Shown: positions 27,217 through 39,900 of the stretch, piece after piece | Layout of the letters: every line of letters starts with the position of its first letter | Numbering within the stretch: the first letter of the stretch is position 1 | DNA from: Nymphaea colorata | Taxonomy: Eukaryota; Streptophyta; Magnoliopsida; Nymphaeales; Nymphaeaceae | Direction of reading: 5' to 3' | Length of the DNA stretch: 62,000 nucleotides | Assembly: GCF_008831285.2 (NCBI RefSeq) | Contig: NC_045149.1 | Span: 6,722,417-6,784,416 of the forward strand | Position numbers and translations under genes: made by a program | The notes under the pieces: model-generated | Databases searched by the model: none | Seen by the model: only the letters and a program-made list of their open reading frames with translations | What the model was told of the DNA's origin: nothing

Positions 27217-27368
27217 CTAGGGGACTTCTTGTCCCCAATTTTTGTATCTAGGGGACTTCTTGTTCCTAAATTTTGATATACATTCTCATTTTTTCGGTTA
27301 TCTCTCTCTCTTTCTAACATTACTTCTTCTCCTTTTCTATTTCTAACATTACTTCTTCTCCTTTTCTA
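27217..27368. repeat. Two neighbouring short tandem duplications
   Basis: A roughly 31-bp unit (ctaggggacttcttgt...) is doubled imperfectly at 27217-27280. A 29-bp unit (tttctaacattacttcttct...) is doubled exactly at 27311-27368. Confidence 0.85.
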
Positions 27369-28101
27369 TCTAAGCTCCAACAAAGTTTATTCCTTTTCTT
27401 TTTCTCTCTCATAAGTAGTGCAACCAGTTGGATTGGATTGGATGGCATGTTGTAGCCACGTTCTTACTTGGAATCCTTGAACTGCTATCATGATGGTAGT
27501 AAGGAAGAATGTTGATTTTGAAATTAAGAATGTGATTATGAGACCAAGTGAATTGCTTGTTGTCCTCCCCTCTCTCTCACTTAATTGGTTGGATCTGTGG
27601 CCCATGAATAATATGTCTCTGGTTCAACTTCTACAAACTTACCTTCTTGTTGGTGTTCAATTCAAGGTAAAGATAGGGATGTACAAGGAGGAAGCCAAGT
27701 TTACTCAGCTTTTTAGATGGAGTTGTGGTTCTCTCTCTCTCTTCTGTGGATGCAGGCAGCAGTTGGCGTGGGTGCAACGACGCCTGTCTTTATGGGCTCC
27801 TCAAGCTCCACGCTCCCCTGCACAGGGCTCGGAGAAGGAATGGACTTTCTCGTTCATGAGAATGACGACCACCTACTCCACTTCTCCACTTTTCCTGCCT
27901 TAAATGTGGTGCCTCCGATCCTGGTCCAAGGGAATATAAAACTCATTCTGCTTCTGGCCGGTTTCACTTATCAGTTACTTCCTCGGACCCGATCCTATTC
28001 GAATCAGTTCGCCAATCACTAGTTGGTCGGTGACTAATCTGGTTTTCAGACTCTGTAACGTGATCACATCCATGCAGTCGGAGTTTTTTATTCAGAATAG
28101 C

Positions 28102-28486
28102 TTAGCGTGCGGAAGTTCCATAAATGGCAGCACCTTCAGGTAATGAAGAGAGCAAAATAGCGGCGAGGCTGCCGGAGAAAAATCCGGTGATGGCTGCAAT
28201 TACAGAACAGAGAAGAAGAGGAGGGGGAAGAAGAAGAATGGTGGGGAGTTTTGGAAGTAGAAGTTAAAGCTTAAGCACATAGGGAATGGGTTTCAGCAGG
28301 CTTCGTTGATGCGGCTGGTGTGAAATTGAATGCGAGCATTGATTGAGTGGCAGAGGGCGACGTGGGGAGGAGGCGATTCCAACCCTTTCTGTACGTAGAG
28401 TACTGAAACCTTTTATGGAGATATAAATGTTCCATGGAGAGAATCATGTCACTGCATTGAATCATGCTTCCACCAAATGCCTCCAT
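28102..28486 (-). CDS. Candidate small two-exon gene, function unknown
   Basis: Exon 1 is 28486-28279 and exon 2 is 28193-28102. They are separated by an 85-base pyrimidine-rich intron (donor GTGCTTAA, acceptor TGTAATTGCAG) and give 99 residues. Exon 1 starts MEAFGGSMIQ and is basic and Ser/Pro-rich. Exon 2 ends in a hydrophobic Gly/Ala/Leu segment (FFSGSLAAILLSSLPEG) and a TAA stop. The composition would fit a small organelle-targeted protein with one membrane span, but I recognise no family. A TATA-like stretch (minus strand TTAAATATAATAG, 28520-28532) lies just upstream, which leaves a very short leader. The donor is weak. Without the intron, the first exon alone encodes 71 residues. The opposite strand carries a 47-codon frame (28124-28267) that I consider less likely. 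Confidence 0.33.
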
Positions 28487-29087
28487 GCTCTCTTTCTCTC
28501 TCTAGATCTCTCACCGACGCTATTATATTTAATCAGAACTCAGAGGTGTTCCATCTGATAGAAACTGCCGTTTGGTGCTTCTGTTTTTTTTTTTAACATT
28601 TTTCTGAACGTTCTTTGTGGATCGAGCATGGCAAAGAGTATCACGTGGAGGAAGATGCTTCAGATGTCTCCTCCTTGAACCACTAAAAATGAATGTACAA
28701 CAACACCTGAAAGCGTTGAAGCCTTAATTTCACAATTGCAGAAGTGATCTTCGATAAAAGAATAGATTAGAAAAAAAGAAAAAGAAAAAAAAAAGGAGCC
28801 CTCGATTAGGTCTAAGGACGTGTACCTCTCTTCTTTTTATAGGATTCCAGTCACAAATTTTACACTAGGATTGTCGATTTAAAGCTTTTAAATTTTGACA
28901 GAAGTTAAAATATCATTTTTTAAAAATTTTATATAGGACAAGTGAATTTTTTAAAAAATTACATGTAAATTTATAAAAAAAAAATTGAGGGGAAGGCTAG
29001 GGCCCTTGCAGGCTCCCCTTTGGCTCGAAAATCTCTCTCATTTTTCTTGTCATTGGGGTCATGGGTTTATCGATATCAATGATAGCA

Positions 29088-29161
29088 CCTTTCAACTTAA
29101 GTACCATCCTTTCAACTTAAGTACCATGTTCTACTATTTAAGATGTTCTACTATTTAAGAT
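29088..29161. repeat. Two adjacent tandem duplications (20 bp and 17 bp)
   Basis: A 20-bp unit (cctttcaacttaagtaccat) is doubled at 29088-29127 and followed immediately by a doubled 17-bp unit (gttctactatttaagat) at 29128-29161. All copies are exact. Confidence 0.93.
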
Positions 29162-29402
29162 ATAGAGGTATAGCGCCCACAAAAATCAATTTAGTTACCT
29201 TTTTCTTGAAGGCCCCTAACCCATCTTTAAGTGGAATATTTGAACACAAAATTTCTAATGTTGGAGCGTAATCTAAATTGGATAAGTGAAGATTAATCTT
29301 TCATGTAGAAGCTGTTAGGATGATTGCGCAATAGTTTGGATTTGGTTTTAAACTTGGGGACCCCGAATCATAATCTATCCAATAGTTCAACCCATTGACA
29401 TC

Positions 29403-29526
<124 letters not shown>

Positions 29527-29535
29527 GTACGTAAT

Positions 29536-29729
29536 GTGACATTCTGATTATTTTATCTCATTTTTTCCCTCATTAAATGTCCAACAGTAAATATTCAATG
29601 AGAAAAATATACTCAGAAATTAATCTTGACTTTTACCATTCATGATAACTTTAATTTTTTAGTTCATTTTTTCCCAATTGAATATTTACTATTGAACATT
29701 AATGAGGGAGTAAATTATCATAATGTCAT
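29536..29729. mobile_element. Foldback MITE with ~70-bp inverted ends
   Basis: The left arm starts TGACATTCTGAT at 29537. The right arm, read on the other strand, starts TGACATTATGAT at 29728. The arms stay similar through CCCTCATTAAATGT and AGTAAATATTCAAT, about 70-75 bases each, around a ~40-bp centre. No coding capacity. The superfamily is not certain because the target duplication is unclear. Confidence 0.7.
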
Positions 29730-30055
29730 ACACACATATATATACATCCAAATACATATGTACGAGAAAATTTCAGAAGCATGCCAAATTTTTCTATAAT
29801 ATTTACTCAACTCAAATTAAAACAAAATTTTTGAAGTCCAACAGAGTTTTACTTTTGTCAAAGTGTTTTTTCTTTTCTAGTGAAGCAAAAATTAATAGGT
29901 CTTCATCCTAAAGGGGTTGGCACTCCATCTTAAGTGTCATGGATATCAACTTCATGTAAAGCAAGCTGGGGGTGGAGAGAGGGGGTTGGGGTTGGTACAC
30001 CGACGCGTAAGTTAAAGGGTGGCACCTCAAGACACTGAAAACAAGTTTTGTATCT

Positions 30056-30166
30056 TAGGAGCGTGTTTGGTAAATAGAACAGTTTGTAACTGTTCCATGA
30101 ATCTGCCTCAATTTTTGGACCATATGCATTAAACACGTACATTCTATTACATTCGACAAATGGACA
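30056..30166. mobile_element. Partial Tourist-like MITE (family B)
   Basis: The left end TTA-GGAGCGTGTTTGGTAAAT matches the 33205 and 2152 elements. The right end is degraded (gacaaatggacattagg). The internal phrase 'gttccatgaatctg' is similar to the 33205 copy ('cccatgaatctg'). Confidence 0.4.
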
Positions 30167-30202
30167 TTAGGAGAACAAAAAATTGGATGGGAGCTTCAGT
30201 TC

Positions 30203-30270
30203 TCTATTGAGCGAGCAGGCATGTTTTCTGAAAGCCTCTATTGAGCGAGCAGGCATGTTTTCTGAAAGCT
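30203..30270. repeat. 34-bp tandem duplication
   Basis: Two copies (30203-30236 and 30237-30270) of tctattgagcgagcaggcat... differ only in the last base. Confidence 0.92.
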
Positions 30271-30468
30271 TACTTTATGCAAAGACACTGGTGAGTGCAG
30301 TTTTATCATGGGAATTGGATGTCAATGAAATCATGAGAACTGAACGATTCCAATTAAATTGCAAGAAAAAAGACCATATTGTTTAGCAAGACTGCATGTT
30401 GCAATCTTCCATCTTCATTTTACCAATATTGTTTGTCGGCAGCACGCACAAGAGGCACACGATTGTTC

Positions 30469-30503
<35 letters not shown>
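30469..30503. repeat. (GT)n(AT)n microsatellite
   Basis: A GT dinucleotide run passes into AT repeats. Confidence 0.9.
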
Positions 30504-30504
<1 letters not shown>

Positions 30505-31080
30505 GGCCGAGTCAAGGCCTTGCAAAAATTTAAAATACATGAAAATCACAAACCAGCTGCTCATCTACCTGGCTAGGGCTCGTACTGAAAGTCCTCAAGG
30601 AAAAGAAGATCCATAGTTCAAACCCTTCTGTAATAAATATGTATTTTGAATCTAGTAGTAGTAGAAGGACCTCTCATCTGCAACTTTCATGTCAAATGTA
30701 AATTAGTAAGAGGAAATTAAATACTCATTTAAGGTGTTTGAATTGCCCTGCAATTCTTGGACTTCCGGTCCCGATTCCCACTCAGATTTCTCCTCCACTT
30801 GCAGCCTGTGATTTCTGATCGGCTGTAGTTTCCTGTCCCACTCGATTCCGATTAATGTGAACATGCGCCCGGACACTCCTACACCCTTGACTCACTTTCA
30901 TAGGAAATCACTCAGCATAACTTTCCCTAGGAAATTGAATCTTAAGAAGCCGAATCTCATGTCTGTGTCAATCTAAGAAAACCGAAGCTTTGGCATTGAA
31001 ATTCCCGCATTTTAAATTCGGTAAGACAATTACAGTTTTTTCCTCTCTCCCTAGAACAGAGGATGACAGTTTTGGCGACT

Positions 31081-31081
31081 T

Positions 31082-31135
<54 letters not shown>
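31081..31135. repeat. (CT)n(AT)n microsatellite
   Basis: A 27-base CT run is followed by a 27-base AT run. Confidence 0.92.
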
Positions 31136-31138
<3 letters not shown>

Positions 31139-31515
31139 AAACTTGTAAACTGTCTACTTGACTTAATCTAGCTAGGTTTGGTCGAATGGATACGCTCTAC
31201 CTGGTAGCTAAACCTGTTCACCTACTTTTATCAAAAATCCTGCCAAACTTTCGGCCCTCAAATGTATAGGATTGAGATCATCCGCATACAACAAATAATT
31301 ATGCTGCTCTCAACCCGTCACGTCCAAGATGATGCACCAGTTAGCCTACCCTAGTGGTCATGCATGCAAGAATTTAAGTTTTACAGTTATCAACTTATCA
31401 CGTTAAGCACAAGAGGCCCATCTTGATAATCACTATTAAACTCTCTCTCTCTCTCTCTCTCTACAGCTTCCTAGCAGCATTAAGTGGCATGGTTATTCTT
31501 ATGCTTACCTAAAGA

Positions 31516-31715
31516 CAGTGGCGGAGCCAGATATTTTTGGCTACGGGGCACTAGTACATAGTTTGTGAAAAAAATTTCTGTTATTTTAAAAATAAAGCAA
31601 ATATTGGCGTGGGCAACACAGGCGTGAAGCTGGGTTGAGACTCCATTTCACATGGAGTTTTCTTGAGCTGGCGTAGGCAGGCGCCCACACCTGCCCCACG
31701 CTGGCTCCGCCACTG
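31516..31715. mobile_element. hAT-like MITE, perfect ends and exact target duplication
   Basis: The element is 200 bp with a perfect 15-bp terminal inverted repeat (CAGTGGCGGAGCCAG at 31516-31530, its complement at 31701-31715). An exact 8-bp target duplication, cctaaaga, lies at 31508-31515 and 31716-31723. 8-bp duplications and CAG-type ends are hAT traits. The interior is non-coding. Intact ends imply recent insertion and an autonomous partner elsewhere in the genome. Confidence 0.9.
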
Positions 31716-31994
31716 CCTAAAGACATAGTTGGCAAACTTGCGGGCTGACTTAGGAATCGCCCGAGTAAGCTCGGATTGCCAACAAATCTGCCCGCAAGTC
31801 AAGGGTTGGCCCGACTGGGCTCTTACTCGCTCCTGACTCGACCCCGCTCCACTTGGCACTGGCTCGCCCTTGACTCACTCGGAATCGCCTGATTCAGCTG
31901 CAATATTTTTACATTACGGTTATTTGAATACTCAAGTGAATCGACGAGTCAACACGCTGACCCAGTGACCTGGTCATCTACAGCTCCGGACTTT

Positions 31995-32330
31995 TGAGTC
32001 CGATATATGGGTTTGCCAATTATGCATCAAGATCAAGATGGGTTAGGGATTCAGAATCTGAGAATTAAAAGTATGGCCTTGGTTTTTAAAAGGTGGCATG
32101 CCATTTTATGGACCGATGGTACCTCCAACAGGCGATCCAAGCAGGAATATCAACTACCGTTGGATCTCACAAGCATCCAATCAGCCTCAGCGGTTTTTGA
32201 AAGATTTTTGCATCTATTAAATGCATGGTTGCAAATTTTACCTCATTTCATGGATAGATTGGTTCATAGTCCTTCGCCTTCTCAACAGATGGTCCGGATT
32301 GAAGGTTCTATTGCACAACATTCCACTTAG
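31995..32330 (+). pseudogene. LINE reverse-transcriptase tail fragment
   Basis: The plus-strand frame contains DGLGIQNLRIKSMALVFKRW, the type of sequence found just after the reverse-transcriptase core of plant LINEs (a GGLGI-N-L...AL--KW pattern). It ends at a TAG with no recognisable RT motifs upstream. It is a non-functional 5'-truncated or decayed piece, identified only by this pattern. Confidence 0.42.
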
Positions 32331-33204
32331 TAGTTTATACTTTAGAGTTCTTTGTTAAGTGGTTGGTTGGTCCTGGTTCTTAGTCTTTTTGGGATCCATG
32401 AGACCAGGAGCCTTGATGTAAGAATGGGCTCCATCGTTACAAACTCAATTAATTTGAGTATCAGAAAAGAAAATTGGAATAGGGGATGGTGCACTAATGA
32501 ACATTGGTAGGGATATAAGTAAAAGGTATTTTGTGACTCCATATTGGTACTGTTTAGTGGGTTATTTACTCTCCTTAGCTGCTTTGATAACTCTCATTCA
32601 GACTATAGTCCTCTCTGGCTTTGAATAGGATGCTCACTTAATTGCTATATCTGTCTTTAATGTTGTTTATATCGATGGGGACCCTCACTCACTGGTAGGC
32701 CATAGTCCAAAACTTTCAATAAAAGATGGCGGTACATCACTTTCATTTATTTATACAGATCTTGAAAGAAACATGTCCGAGTACTCATTTATAGCCACAG
32801 AAGATTTGCCTCCAAAAACAGTTTAGATCACAAGCTTATTAAATGTCTGAAATTTGTGGCTTTTCGACATGTTTGCAAGTCACACACTGCAGCGGACATA
32901 TACACAGTAGATAGAATTTCCAATGTAACATATATATGAGAAAGAATATCTTACACCTAGGCTCAGTAGTTCCGGTTAAGTAGTTGAACAGCTACATCAT
33001 AAATGAAAAAAACATCTCCCACATGGTTGTGTCCCCTCAATTTTCTTGTACTTTTAGGCAAGTCAGGATTAATGCTGACTCCTATCAGATTATGCCAAGG
33101 AGATGTGTGCAGACTGTCAATGATCTGACCTTCTTAAACTAGAACTCTAAAGAAACACTTTTGCCAAAAGGATGCTAAAAGAGAGGGGGCCGAACATGGA
33201 ACCT

Positions 33205-33356
33205 TAGGGATTGTTTGGTAAATAAAAGATCTTGTGAATATCCCATGAATCTGTATTAATAAATATTGAGTTCGATTCATGGAACATCTACTCTTCATCA
33301 TTAGGGTAGATTCATGAAACACTTACGAAGTATTCTAATTACCAAAACACCTCTTA
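33205..33356. mobile_element. Tourist-like MITE (family B) with TTA duplication
   Basis: TTA flanks on both sides. The ends are GGGATTGTTTGGTAAAT and the complement of GAGGTGTTTTGGTAAT. About 150 bp with internal inverted similarity around 'attcatgaaac' and 'cccatgaatc'. Non-coding. It is the best copy of this family in the window. Confidence 0.6.
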
Positions 33357-34089
33357 GTTTCAAGCTATGTCTAGTTAGTTAAAACATGCTGATTAATTAC
33401 TCAATCACACTATCAAATGCCAAGCTTAATCAAGTTGACCTCCGGTAGCTCGATGTTGTGTCCAGTCTTCCTGAGTCCAGAGTCTTCCTTCATTGGCAAT
33501 AACCACAAGGGTTATTTCAAACAGACAGATTAGTGAAAGTTCAACCATCAGTTCAATATATGTGGGCGCTACTTCTCTGATTTGCAAATGGTGAGTTATC
33601 CTTGTCTAATACACTACCTGCTCTCTGTTCTCTCTCCCTCTCTCTCTCTCCTGTGGCTGTCAATTCGTGCCGGAATACATGATCACTCTTTTGGAAGCTC
33701 GTACCGTCTGACCAGTAATTTTATATTGGAAAATAGATGCTCCAACCCTAATTATAGATCCTATAAAATGGGCCATACAGAAACCAAGTTTATATATATA
33801 AAACCTCGGTAGGACAGGAATTTTCTGTATAAAGCCAATAGTATTTGGAAGATGGTACTCTCACATCATAGACAGTCATAGGCTGCCTTCGATCTATGAA
33901 CAGATGAGCAGAGGGCTGTCTGCCTAACACTTGGATGTCCCATCATGTTGTTAATAATATATAAGGCTAGATTGGTAGGCAAAGATGAGCTTAAAGGTGG
34001 TTTTGGGATTACATGGGATCTGTCGCATGACAAAGTTGGCCTGGTGGGTGAACTTGAATGAGATTTAGGATCTGGTTTTGTCTTTTATG

Positions 34090-34092
<3 letters not shown>

Positions 34093-34133
<41 letters not shown>
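34093..34133. repeat. (TA)n microsatellite
   Basis: About 40 bases of uninterrupted TA, 20 bases before a family-A MITE. Confidence 0.93.
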
Positions 34134-34135
<2 letters not shown>

Positions 34136-34152
34136 AAGGTGATGCATCTTAA

Positions 34153-34288
34153 CAGGGGCGGAGGCAGTGAGTGGGCACTGTATGGGCTATTGCCCACACA
34201 GACTCTCAAAAAACTCCTAGTTTAATATTGATACTTTAGATAATAAAATTTTATAACCAGTGCCCCTTAACCAAAACTTCCACCCTTG
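34153..34288. mobile_element. hAT-like MITE (family A), decayed
   Basis: It starts CAGGGGCGGAGGCAG and ends with the complement of CAAGGGTGGAAG. The flanks catcttaa/tccatcta show only a partly preserved duplication. It contains the core 'gggctattgcccacaca' near the left end, as in the copies at 13429 and 16369. Confidence 0.55.
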
Positions 34289-36923
34289 TCCATCTATTAT
34301 ATAAACTTGACATATCTTCTTATTTATGAAAAGAGTTCAGGCGGTTTGTCTAGTGTCACTTCTCCTCCATTACTTGATATTTTAATGATGTTAGTTGAAA
34401 CGAAAAAATAAGAAACAAAAATTGGCCTATGAAGGTCTAATTGCTGAACTTGCACCAACCTCTACTAGGCAAGTGTTTAACATCAATGACTACAGGTACT
34501 GTTTATTTCAGTTAGTGTTCGAAAATGACTGTCCCCATTTGCCGGTAAACATCCACTAAAAAGGTATGGAATCATAGAACTGTTCGCCGCACACACACTG
34601 ATATAGAAGGCAAAGCCACCAGCAAGACATTGACAGGCAAACAATATATATTGAGTTTCCTTGTAAAGGGTATAATGCATAATTTGTTATCTTTGAATAT
34701 TTAAAAGCTTTAAGAGAGAGAGAGAGACTTGGGTAAAGGACAGGCCGGAATTGCAAGTATTAATATTTTAACTAAAGATATCATTTCATTTGGTCGTGGG
34801 GTTTATTAATGAAAAGTATGCATGTTGTGGAATTCTAATGTTTAGGTAACCTTTGGGAGGATCTAAAAGTCAGCACCAGCTCAAATTCATTCAAACCATA
34901 GCCCTCCTCACGCTTGCTGATTTTTTTCTTTAAATTCTTTTGCTTCATGAAACAAAGGCAAAAATTCTCGGTTTTGCCTTTTTTTTAGTACTCAAGTTTA
35001 CTTTCCCCTTTTAACTACTTGTTTTTCAGTTTAATTAATGTGAATCGGCTGCCCCTCTTTTCTATCTCATTTCATGTCGTAACATCATTTTCTTCAATCC
35101 TTTATCATATTGAATGCATTTGATCATCTGACTCATTTATAGCCAACAGTAGTTTGATCCTTCCAGCTAAGGCATTGATATAAAACCAAGTTGGAGGATC
35201 TCAAAGTCCAACTCCCGGGATTCACATAATCTGATGGCAATCTGCCACTCTATGACTCGTAAATAAGAGAGAGAGAGATTCCTCACCAATCCCTTTCAAT
35301 CTGCCAAACATTGAGACCAACCCAATCCCAACCCTCAGTTTCCCATGCAAGATTCTTAATCTTATGAACGTACCTAATGAGATTTGTCGATTTGGTGAGA
35401 TGGTCATCGTAGCTTAACTTTTTTTAATGGACAAGCTAAAGTTAGGCAGATCCCTACCAAATTATGCCCAAAAAATGCATCCAAACTATTAAACTTTTAA
35501 CTTTCCTTTACCTCACTTGATTGCAAGAAGGACCGAAGGAGGGTATTCCAGTAATATCTGCATCCCGCATGTAGAACACTTTCTTCTACATAAACACAAT
35601 GTAGAACATATATTTCAAAAAAAACAATGTTCTTATTAGACATCCTTCAAAGGATAATACTTGCAACCCAATTGCTGATGTTATCAGATAGACAACCCGA
35701 TGACCTATACCGGTCTGTGACCTCTCCACAATTTTTGGTTTGGAATTGTAGTTAACTTCAACTTGTCCAAGCATAAGAAAGAAGCATTTGAATTTGTGAA
35801 CCAAGGTTTCTTGCCTAATCCAAGTTTTGAGTCTCTCATTTCTGAATATTTGAGACACTGAAGATATTTTCATATGTAAAAATTCTCAAAATTGTTTGTC
35901 AGCCCCTATATAAATTTTCAAAATACTATTCGGCCCCCCTAAAAAATATTTCTGGTTCTGCCCCTGGCCAGAGATGTGTCCAGTTTTATCTAATGTTTCC
36001 AAAGATGAGCATTTAAACGAGAATTTTCCACTAAAAAAATAGAAAGAATCATGGAAACACTAAGTGAAAGAGGAGATGCTGATCAGCAGAAACTTAGGAC
36101 TACAAGTGAGGTTCTTGGTGGGGCAGCAAATTGGATGGAAGCTAGGATCCTCTAGTGCTGTAAAGGAGGAAGGGGTGCGTTTGAGCTTCTTGAGAGGCCT
36201 TAGAAGGTTGGCCATGGAAGCCATGGTGATTGCTTGGGGGCACCATTGGAAAGAAATCCGTTGGGGGTAACAGGACAGAGAAATGCACAAATCAGTACCC
36301 TCTGACCATTTTCATTAGCAAATGCAGCAATTTTTTTTTTTTTTGTCTTCGATCAAATCCTATCCTGACAATGTTTATCATTAGCAACGTGATTCTTAGG
36401 AGTCCAGATTTAACAATATAAATTTTTCAGGGGGAAAAAAGGGGTGTGAACTGTCCTGTTCTCTTATTGAGGCACTTTTCTTTCAGAGGAACATCTTGCA
36501 TTAGCAACAGACTATGGAGGTCATTTTAGTCATTTTATTCAATGACTGAAATGAACCAGAGGTAACTTGACGGTGGTAATCAAAAGAGGCTGTTTGAACT
36601 TTGAACACACTTTAAAACGTTAAACGGTTAGTTGAAATATTGTGAAACAAGGACATGTTTTCGCTATACGTTCATTTCTTGAGCAATTCCTCACAATTTT
36701 TTATCAACAGAATCTTGGTCTTGGTGACTATGAACACAAACAACTTCACATTGTATTTTTTACATTTGGGGTTGCAAAAACCTCGAGGTCAAAAAAACAA
36801 ATCATAATTTACATTTAAAACGGATATTTACATTCAAGAATGCAATATGTATATAAAAAGCACAGACAGAAGGCATCCAAACTCGCACACCTGTCCATGT
36901 CGAGGTTACACTACCGACAGATA
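34289..36923. other. Intergenic, no gene supported
   Basis: Low-complexity T-rich stretches and a probable MITE end at about 35905-35970 ('ggttctgcccctgg'). Open frames at 35222-35407, 35586-35873 and 36060-36290 have no splice partners or recognised motifs. The large membrane-protein gene ends at 36924, so its 3' untranslated region lies here. Confidence 0.45.
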
Positions 36924-39900
36924 TCAGAGATTCCAAAACTTCTCCGGTTCTACGAAAAACAAAGATCGATCTTGAACCTCCAGATTTGCAATGTGCCAGT
37001 CCACAAACCGTGCTTGAGTGCATTTCAAGAGAAAAAGAACAACGGGCAAGACCCACCACCCATCACCCTCCCTATTTCTGCATAGGAAAAAAAAGAGGAT
37101 CACAAGTTATAACCAGAAACACAAATTCACAAATAACAATGAAAAGGATTGAAGATTTTAAAGCATATTATATGATCCTCAGACAAATCACTGTCTCCTT
37201 TTAGCAACTAAGAACTCGTCTAACGGAAGAATTAACAGCATGACCATGTCAACTGTGCCAACCCAAAATTTCTTGTTGAAGTTAATATCCTGAACTTATA
37301 CTCGGCAACGAATGTCTGGACTTAGACAAGGCAATGTCGACATTATTACGAAGGAAGATTCCTAGAGGCTGCCTAGTTGAACGTAAATATTCTGAAGTAT
37401 GGACTTCAAGGGCATAGTTTGCAACTTCTTACAATAACTGGACAAGCAAAATTACAGCACTATTGTTGATTACATTCACTGGACCTAGTCATACTTTCTC
37501 ACAAGTTGGTTTGTTCTTGATAACTGACGTTTGACAACAAATGACCCATCATAAAAGTCAGTATGAGCTTATACCATATATCCACAACCGCAATCATCTG
37601 CTTAGTTACTTGGTATAATCTCCTAGATTAAGACAGAAACAAAAAGGATCGTTGGATAGATACCTTCCAAATGTCTGAGCACTTGTAGTTTGAGAAGATT
37701 GTTGTAGGAAACCGTAATAAACAAGGCCGCAACTGAAAGATACGAACTGCATTAATGCCAGAAAATTTGTCAGAGATCTCCACAGCCCACATTCATGGGC
37801 TACTAAAAGAAAAGCTAGCATGAAAACCCTTGTATAAATGAAAATCAACTTTCATCAAGATATTGCGCTTACATTCATATCGGATTTCCTAAAATGTACT
37901 TCAGGTTACAAGCAGAACACATGTATAAAAAACCAAAACATGCAAAAGACATACATAAACTAAATATTTTCCTCATATCTACTTATACCCCCAAAACCAC
38001 AAAAGACAGTAAAGTATAAACTCATAAAATACTAACGTAGACAAATATAATATTTAAAAATTGAAGAGACTATGAAGCAGCAACTTTCTAAGATGACTAT
38101 ATTTCCCGTATTGGCAGGTGCTGCAACTAAAATACCAGTAGCAAATGCTGGATTAAAGTTGCATTGCATTTGGGTCATCTTGAAGTAAGCAACACCGAAA
38201 AATGTTAATTCTCTCTAGGATACCAGTAATGTACTCAACCATTCTCCTTACTAACGGAAAGCATAAAGCCACATATAAGCACCCAAAAAAAAAGGCTACA
38301 TAGTTCTACATATCATGTAATTCATCATTTCCAAATCGATATTACAAAACTACCACAGAAAGAGAAGGACAATATATGACAATGTACTTACGATGTTGGA
38401 AAGAGAAGTAGCATTCCATAAAGCATAAACCCGTGCAAGAGAAGAAGATCTCTGAGGCATTTGACTGAAAAGTGCACTCAAACCGGCTGGGAATGAAGAT
38501 AGCAAGGAAAGTGGAAGGATAAGCAAGACTGAAAGGAAGGTGCCCAGAGAAATCCAGTAAAATTGAAGCAGCATAAGAAGGGTTAAGGTGAAGTCCCCAA
38601 GAAGTAAAATCGTTATAACTAGCAGCACTGTATCCTGCAATACGTTTGAGTAAATGGATTAGTAGTCAAATCCACCAGCACTAAAAAAGGAAAAATCTTA
38701 ATTATTTACCTGGCAGTCAATGGGCTTGGTATTTTGGAGTAGAAGAGAAAATGGGAACAAGAAGCCTCTTTTATAGTCCAGAGATTGTACTGTGACACTA
38801 TTCAGTAACCCTCCACTTACTCCTCCACTTATTCTCTTCCGTGATAAAAAATGATTAGCAAGCTGCTGATTCTGCTGCATTTGGTCACTACTGTTGCAGG
38901 GAACTGTAGGACTTTTACTGCAGTAGAACATTCAATGGTAAATAAGAGGTCTTGTCATTAAGCGATAATAAAATAGTTGCAGATCCCATCCATTAATGAA
39001 GAAGATTGTTCATACAATGAGATTTTATTTTATGCCACAGATATTGTGTGAGACGGAAACACGACATGATTGGTTATCGAACAATACCTCGTTTGATTTA
39101 AACTGCCTCTGCTTGTTCTTTTGGGAACGCTCAGGCTGTTATTTTGGAGCAATGAATTCCCAATTGTTATTAGAAGCCCTAACTGATAATAACCAGAAGC
39201 TGTGGCCTGGAACCATCCCAGCTCAGCTCTAATGGCATACAATTGCAGTTGTGGATTTGCAAGAATATTGATCCAGTCAATAACAGGCATTAATGTGGAA
39301 CGCACACGTGCCTGTCTCACAGTTCTTAGTTGGGCATTGATTCCATCAACTAGCCGATCCCAGATTTTTGAAGGAATATACTGTAGAAATTATATAAGGT
39401 TATTTTAAGTCATAATTGAAGACTCAATCTGCCTCAGAACCAAAAATACCTGGCTTACAATCCTCGTTAACAGCATGTCACTGTGAAGGTTGTAAGGAGA
39501 CATATAACTTCCATCACCGCCAAGCATAATACAGAAGGGAAACCTATGCAGGTTTCCTGAATGTATATCCAATCGCTTCTCATCCCCACCAAGGAAAAAA
39601 TCAATATAAGCAACTATAAGATCCGGGGTAGAGCCTACCTGCAAGTTAGGGCCATCAATTTGTAAAAAGAAACATAATACGCTCAACAACAGGCCATTAC
39701 TGTACTCAGCAGGGTAAGAACACATGAACAGAACTGATAGACACCCAAAAATTCATCTATCAGTACTTTCAATCGTATTAAACTTATTTTTCAGGACAAT
39801 AATTTTCAAATCTTTCAACCTGTAAAACTTTGGTACTTATCATAAAGCCCCATGTGCATCCACATGCACCCGGAAGAGAAAAAAAAAAAAGAAAGGAGAG

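Larger units (their letters stand above)
24274..28101. other. Intergenic region downstream of the ATL gene
   Basis: Contains the presumed ATL 3' end (an AATAAA word near 24652), then AT-rich DNA with tandem duplications (25413, 27217, 27311), (AT)n at 26510-26533 and a fragment at about 25774-25800 with the family-A MITE core (tgtgtgcaattgcccacac). The plus-strand frames at 27490-27903 and 27717-28022 have no recognised motif and are not called. Confidence 0.45.

Noticed and set aside
27490-28022. Two overlapping plus-strand frames of 137 and 101 codons
   Set aside because: Unknown composition, no domain, no splice-site chain and an adjacent repeat-rich context.
35222-35407. Minus-strand peptide faintly like a coiled-coil disease-resistance N-terminus
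   Set aside because: The resemblance is limited to a few residues in a frame that is soon closed. No P-loop or NB-ARC motif occurs nearby.
36060-36290. Minus-strand frame beginning near an MASMANLL-like start, reminiscent of an organelle presequence
   Set aside because: No downstream exon continues it and the opposite strand is equally open. Insufficient support.
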